Assembly (NCBI RefSeq): GCF_016827595.1
Contig: NZ_JAECMS010000005.1
Coordinates: 259,277-323,276 of the forward strand
Direction of reading: 5' to 3'
DNA from: Luteirhabdus pelagi
Lineage (GTDB): Bacteria > Bacteroidota > Bacteroidia > Flavobacteriales > Flavobacteriaceae
DNA: 64,000 nucleotides
How positions within the stretch are numbered: position 1 is the first letter of the stretch; each line of letters opens with the position of its first letter. Below, one piece after another: positions 63,741 to 64,000 of the stretch. The position numbers were made by a program, and so were the translations under genes. Under the pieces are notes generated by a model. That model ran no database searches. It was not told the origin of the DNA and saw only the letters and a program-made list of their open reading frames with translations.

Positions 63741-64000
63741 ATGAAAAAGCTATTCGCTACCCTCCTTTTCCTGTTTAGCATTGCATCCTTTTCACAGGAA
63801 ACATCCGTATCACTAGCATATTATCTTCCAGATACCGTCTCCTACGACGAAACCATTCCTACCCCTGAATCGGTCATCGGCCATCAAGTAGGCGAATGGC
63901 ATGTAAGCCATGATAAGCTGGTGATGTACATGAAGGAGCTTGCAGACGTTAGCGATCGCATTACAATCGAAAACCGAGGTACCACTTTTGAAGGCAGACC
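63741..64000 (+). CDS. M14 family zinc carboxypeptidase-like protein, 3' truncated by window
   Basis: The first 86 codons of a secreted protein; the frame is open to the end of the window. The signal peptide ends near residue 19 (SFSQE). The segment VGEWHVSHDKLVMYM near residue 51 is typical of the N-terminal region of large flavobacterial M14 metallopeptidases, before the zinc-binding HxxE, which must lie outside the window. The call rests on this start only. Confidence 0.65.
   Translation, partial: MKKLFATLLFLFSIASFSQETSVSLAYYLPDTVSYDETIPTPESVIGHQVGEWHVSHDKLVMYMKELADVSDRITIENRGTTFEGR

Noticed and set aside
1-64000. CRISPR array or insertion sequence
   Set aside because: No regularly spaced repeats and no transposase-like frame were found on either strand.

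Overview
The window reads as part of a marine or environmental Flavobacteriaceae (Bacteroidota) chromosome. The evidence is AT-rich DNA, promoters of the TTG / TAnnTTTG type, a protein with a type IX secretion (Por) C-terminal domain, a DUF3276 PUR-like protein, an OMP-biogenesis cluster of parvulin isomerases, and a zeaxanthin-type carotenoid operon. No insertion sequence, CRISPR array or rRNA gene was seen.

Layout. 0-6.2 kb: a type III restriction-modification operon, entered inside mod, with an AAA ATPase and a DUF4276 (TOPRIM-like) gene sandwiched between mod and res, then a small LMW-phosphatase-like gene. 6.2-6.96 kb: a non-coding junction with a perfect 22-bp inverted repeat and three copies of a tRNA-Ser 3' end, each followed by a terminator hairpin; I read this as the scarred edge of an integration hot spot. 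6.96-13.3 kb: a tightly coupled seven-gene minus-strand operon of four glycosyltransferases, a YcgG/GntA-type heme N-hydroxylase, a PaiB-like FMN protein and a DUF1989 protein. It is preceded by an AraC-type regulator and by two direct repeats exactly two helical turns apart. This is the best candidate for an undescribed system. 14.6-17.4 kb: small membrane proteins and a secreted DUF4397 protein. 17.6-31.7 kb: a Wzx/Wzy capsule or exopolysaccharide locus (sulfotransferase, Wzi, Wzc, Wza, sugar-modifying enzymes, glycosyltransferases, Wzy, Wzx, WecA).

32-36 kb: an FKBP-like lipoprotein, an S4 protein, a PRTase, shikimate kinase, tRNA-Lys(TTT) with a duplicated 3' tail, and tRNA-Leu(GAG). 35-39.5 kb: a MerR/B12-type regulator and crtI-crtB-crtZ-crtYcd; the regulator's promoter and the crt promoter share the same dyad, TGTTTA-N18-TAAACA. 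39.5-64 kb is core genome: TlpA-like protein, aconitase, MoxR, three SurA/PpiC-type proteins, Skp-like protein, GuaB, a UshA-like phosphatase, HMG-CoA lyase, LysE, PyrD, PepT, YajC, DUF1573 protein, NusB, Leu/Glu-type dehydrogenase, an ABC exporter, DUF3276 and the start of an M14 peptidase.

How the genes work together: the capsule locus forms one Wzy-dependent pathway from WecA (initiation) through the glycosyltransferases, Wzx, Wzy and Wzc/Wza to Wzi at the surface. The crt genes make zeaxanthin from GGPP. MoxR and the parvulins belong to envelope protein folding. The functions of the AraC-linked operon and of the ATPase/DUF4276 pair inside the restriction system cannot be settled from sequence alone. 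All start sites and functions were read by eye from the sequence; no search was run.
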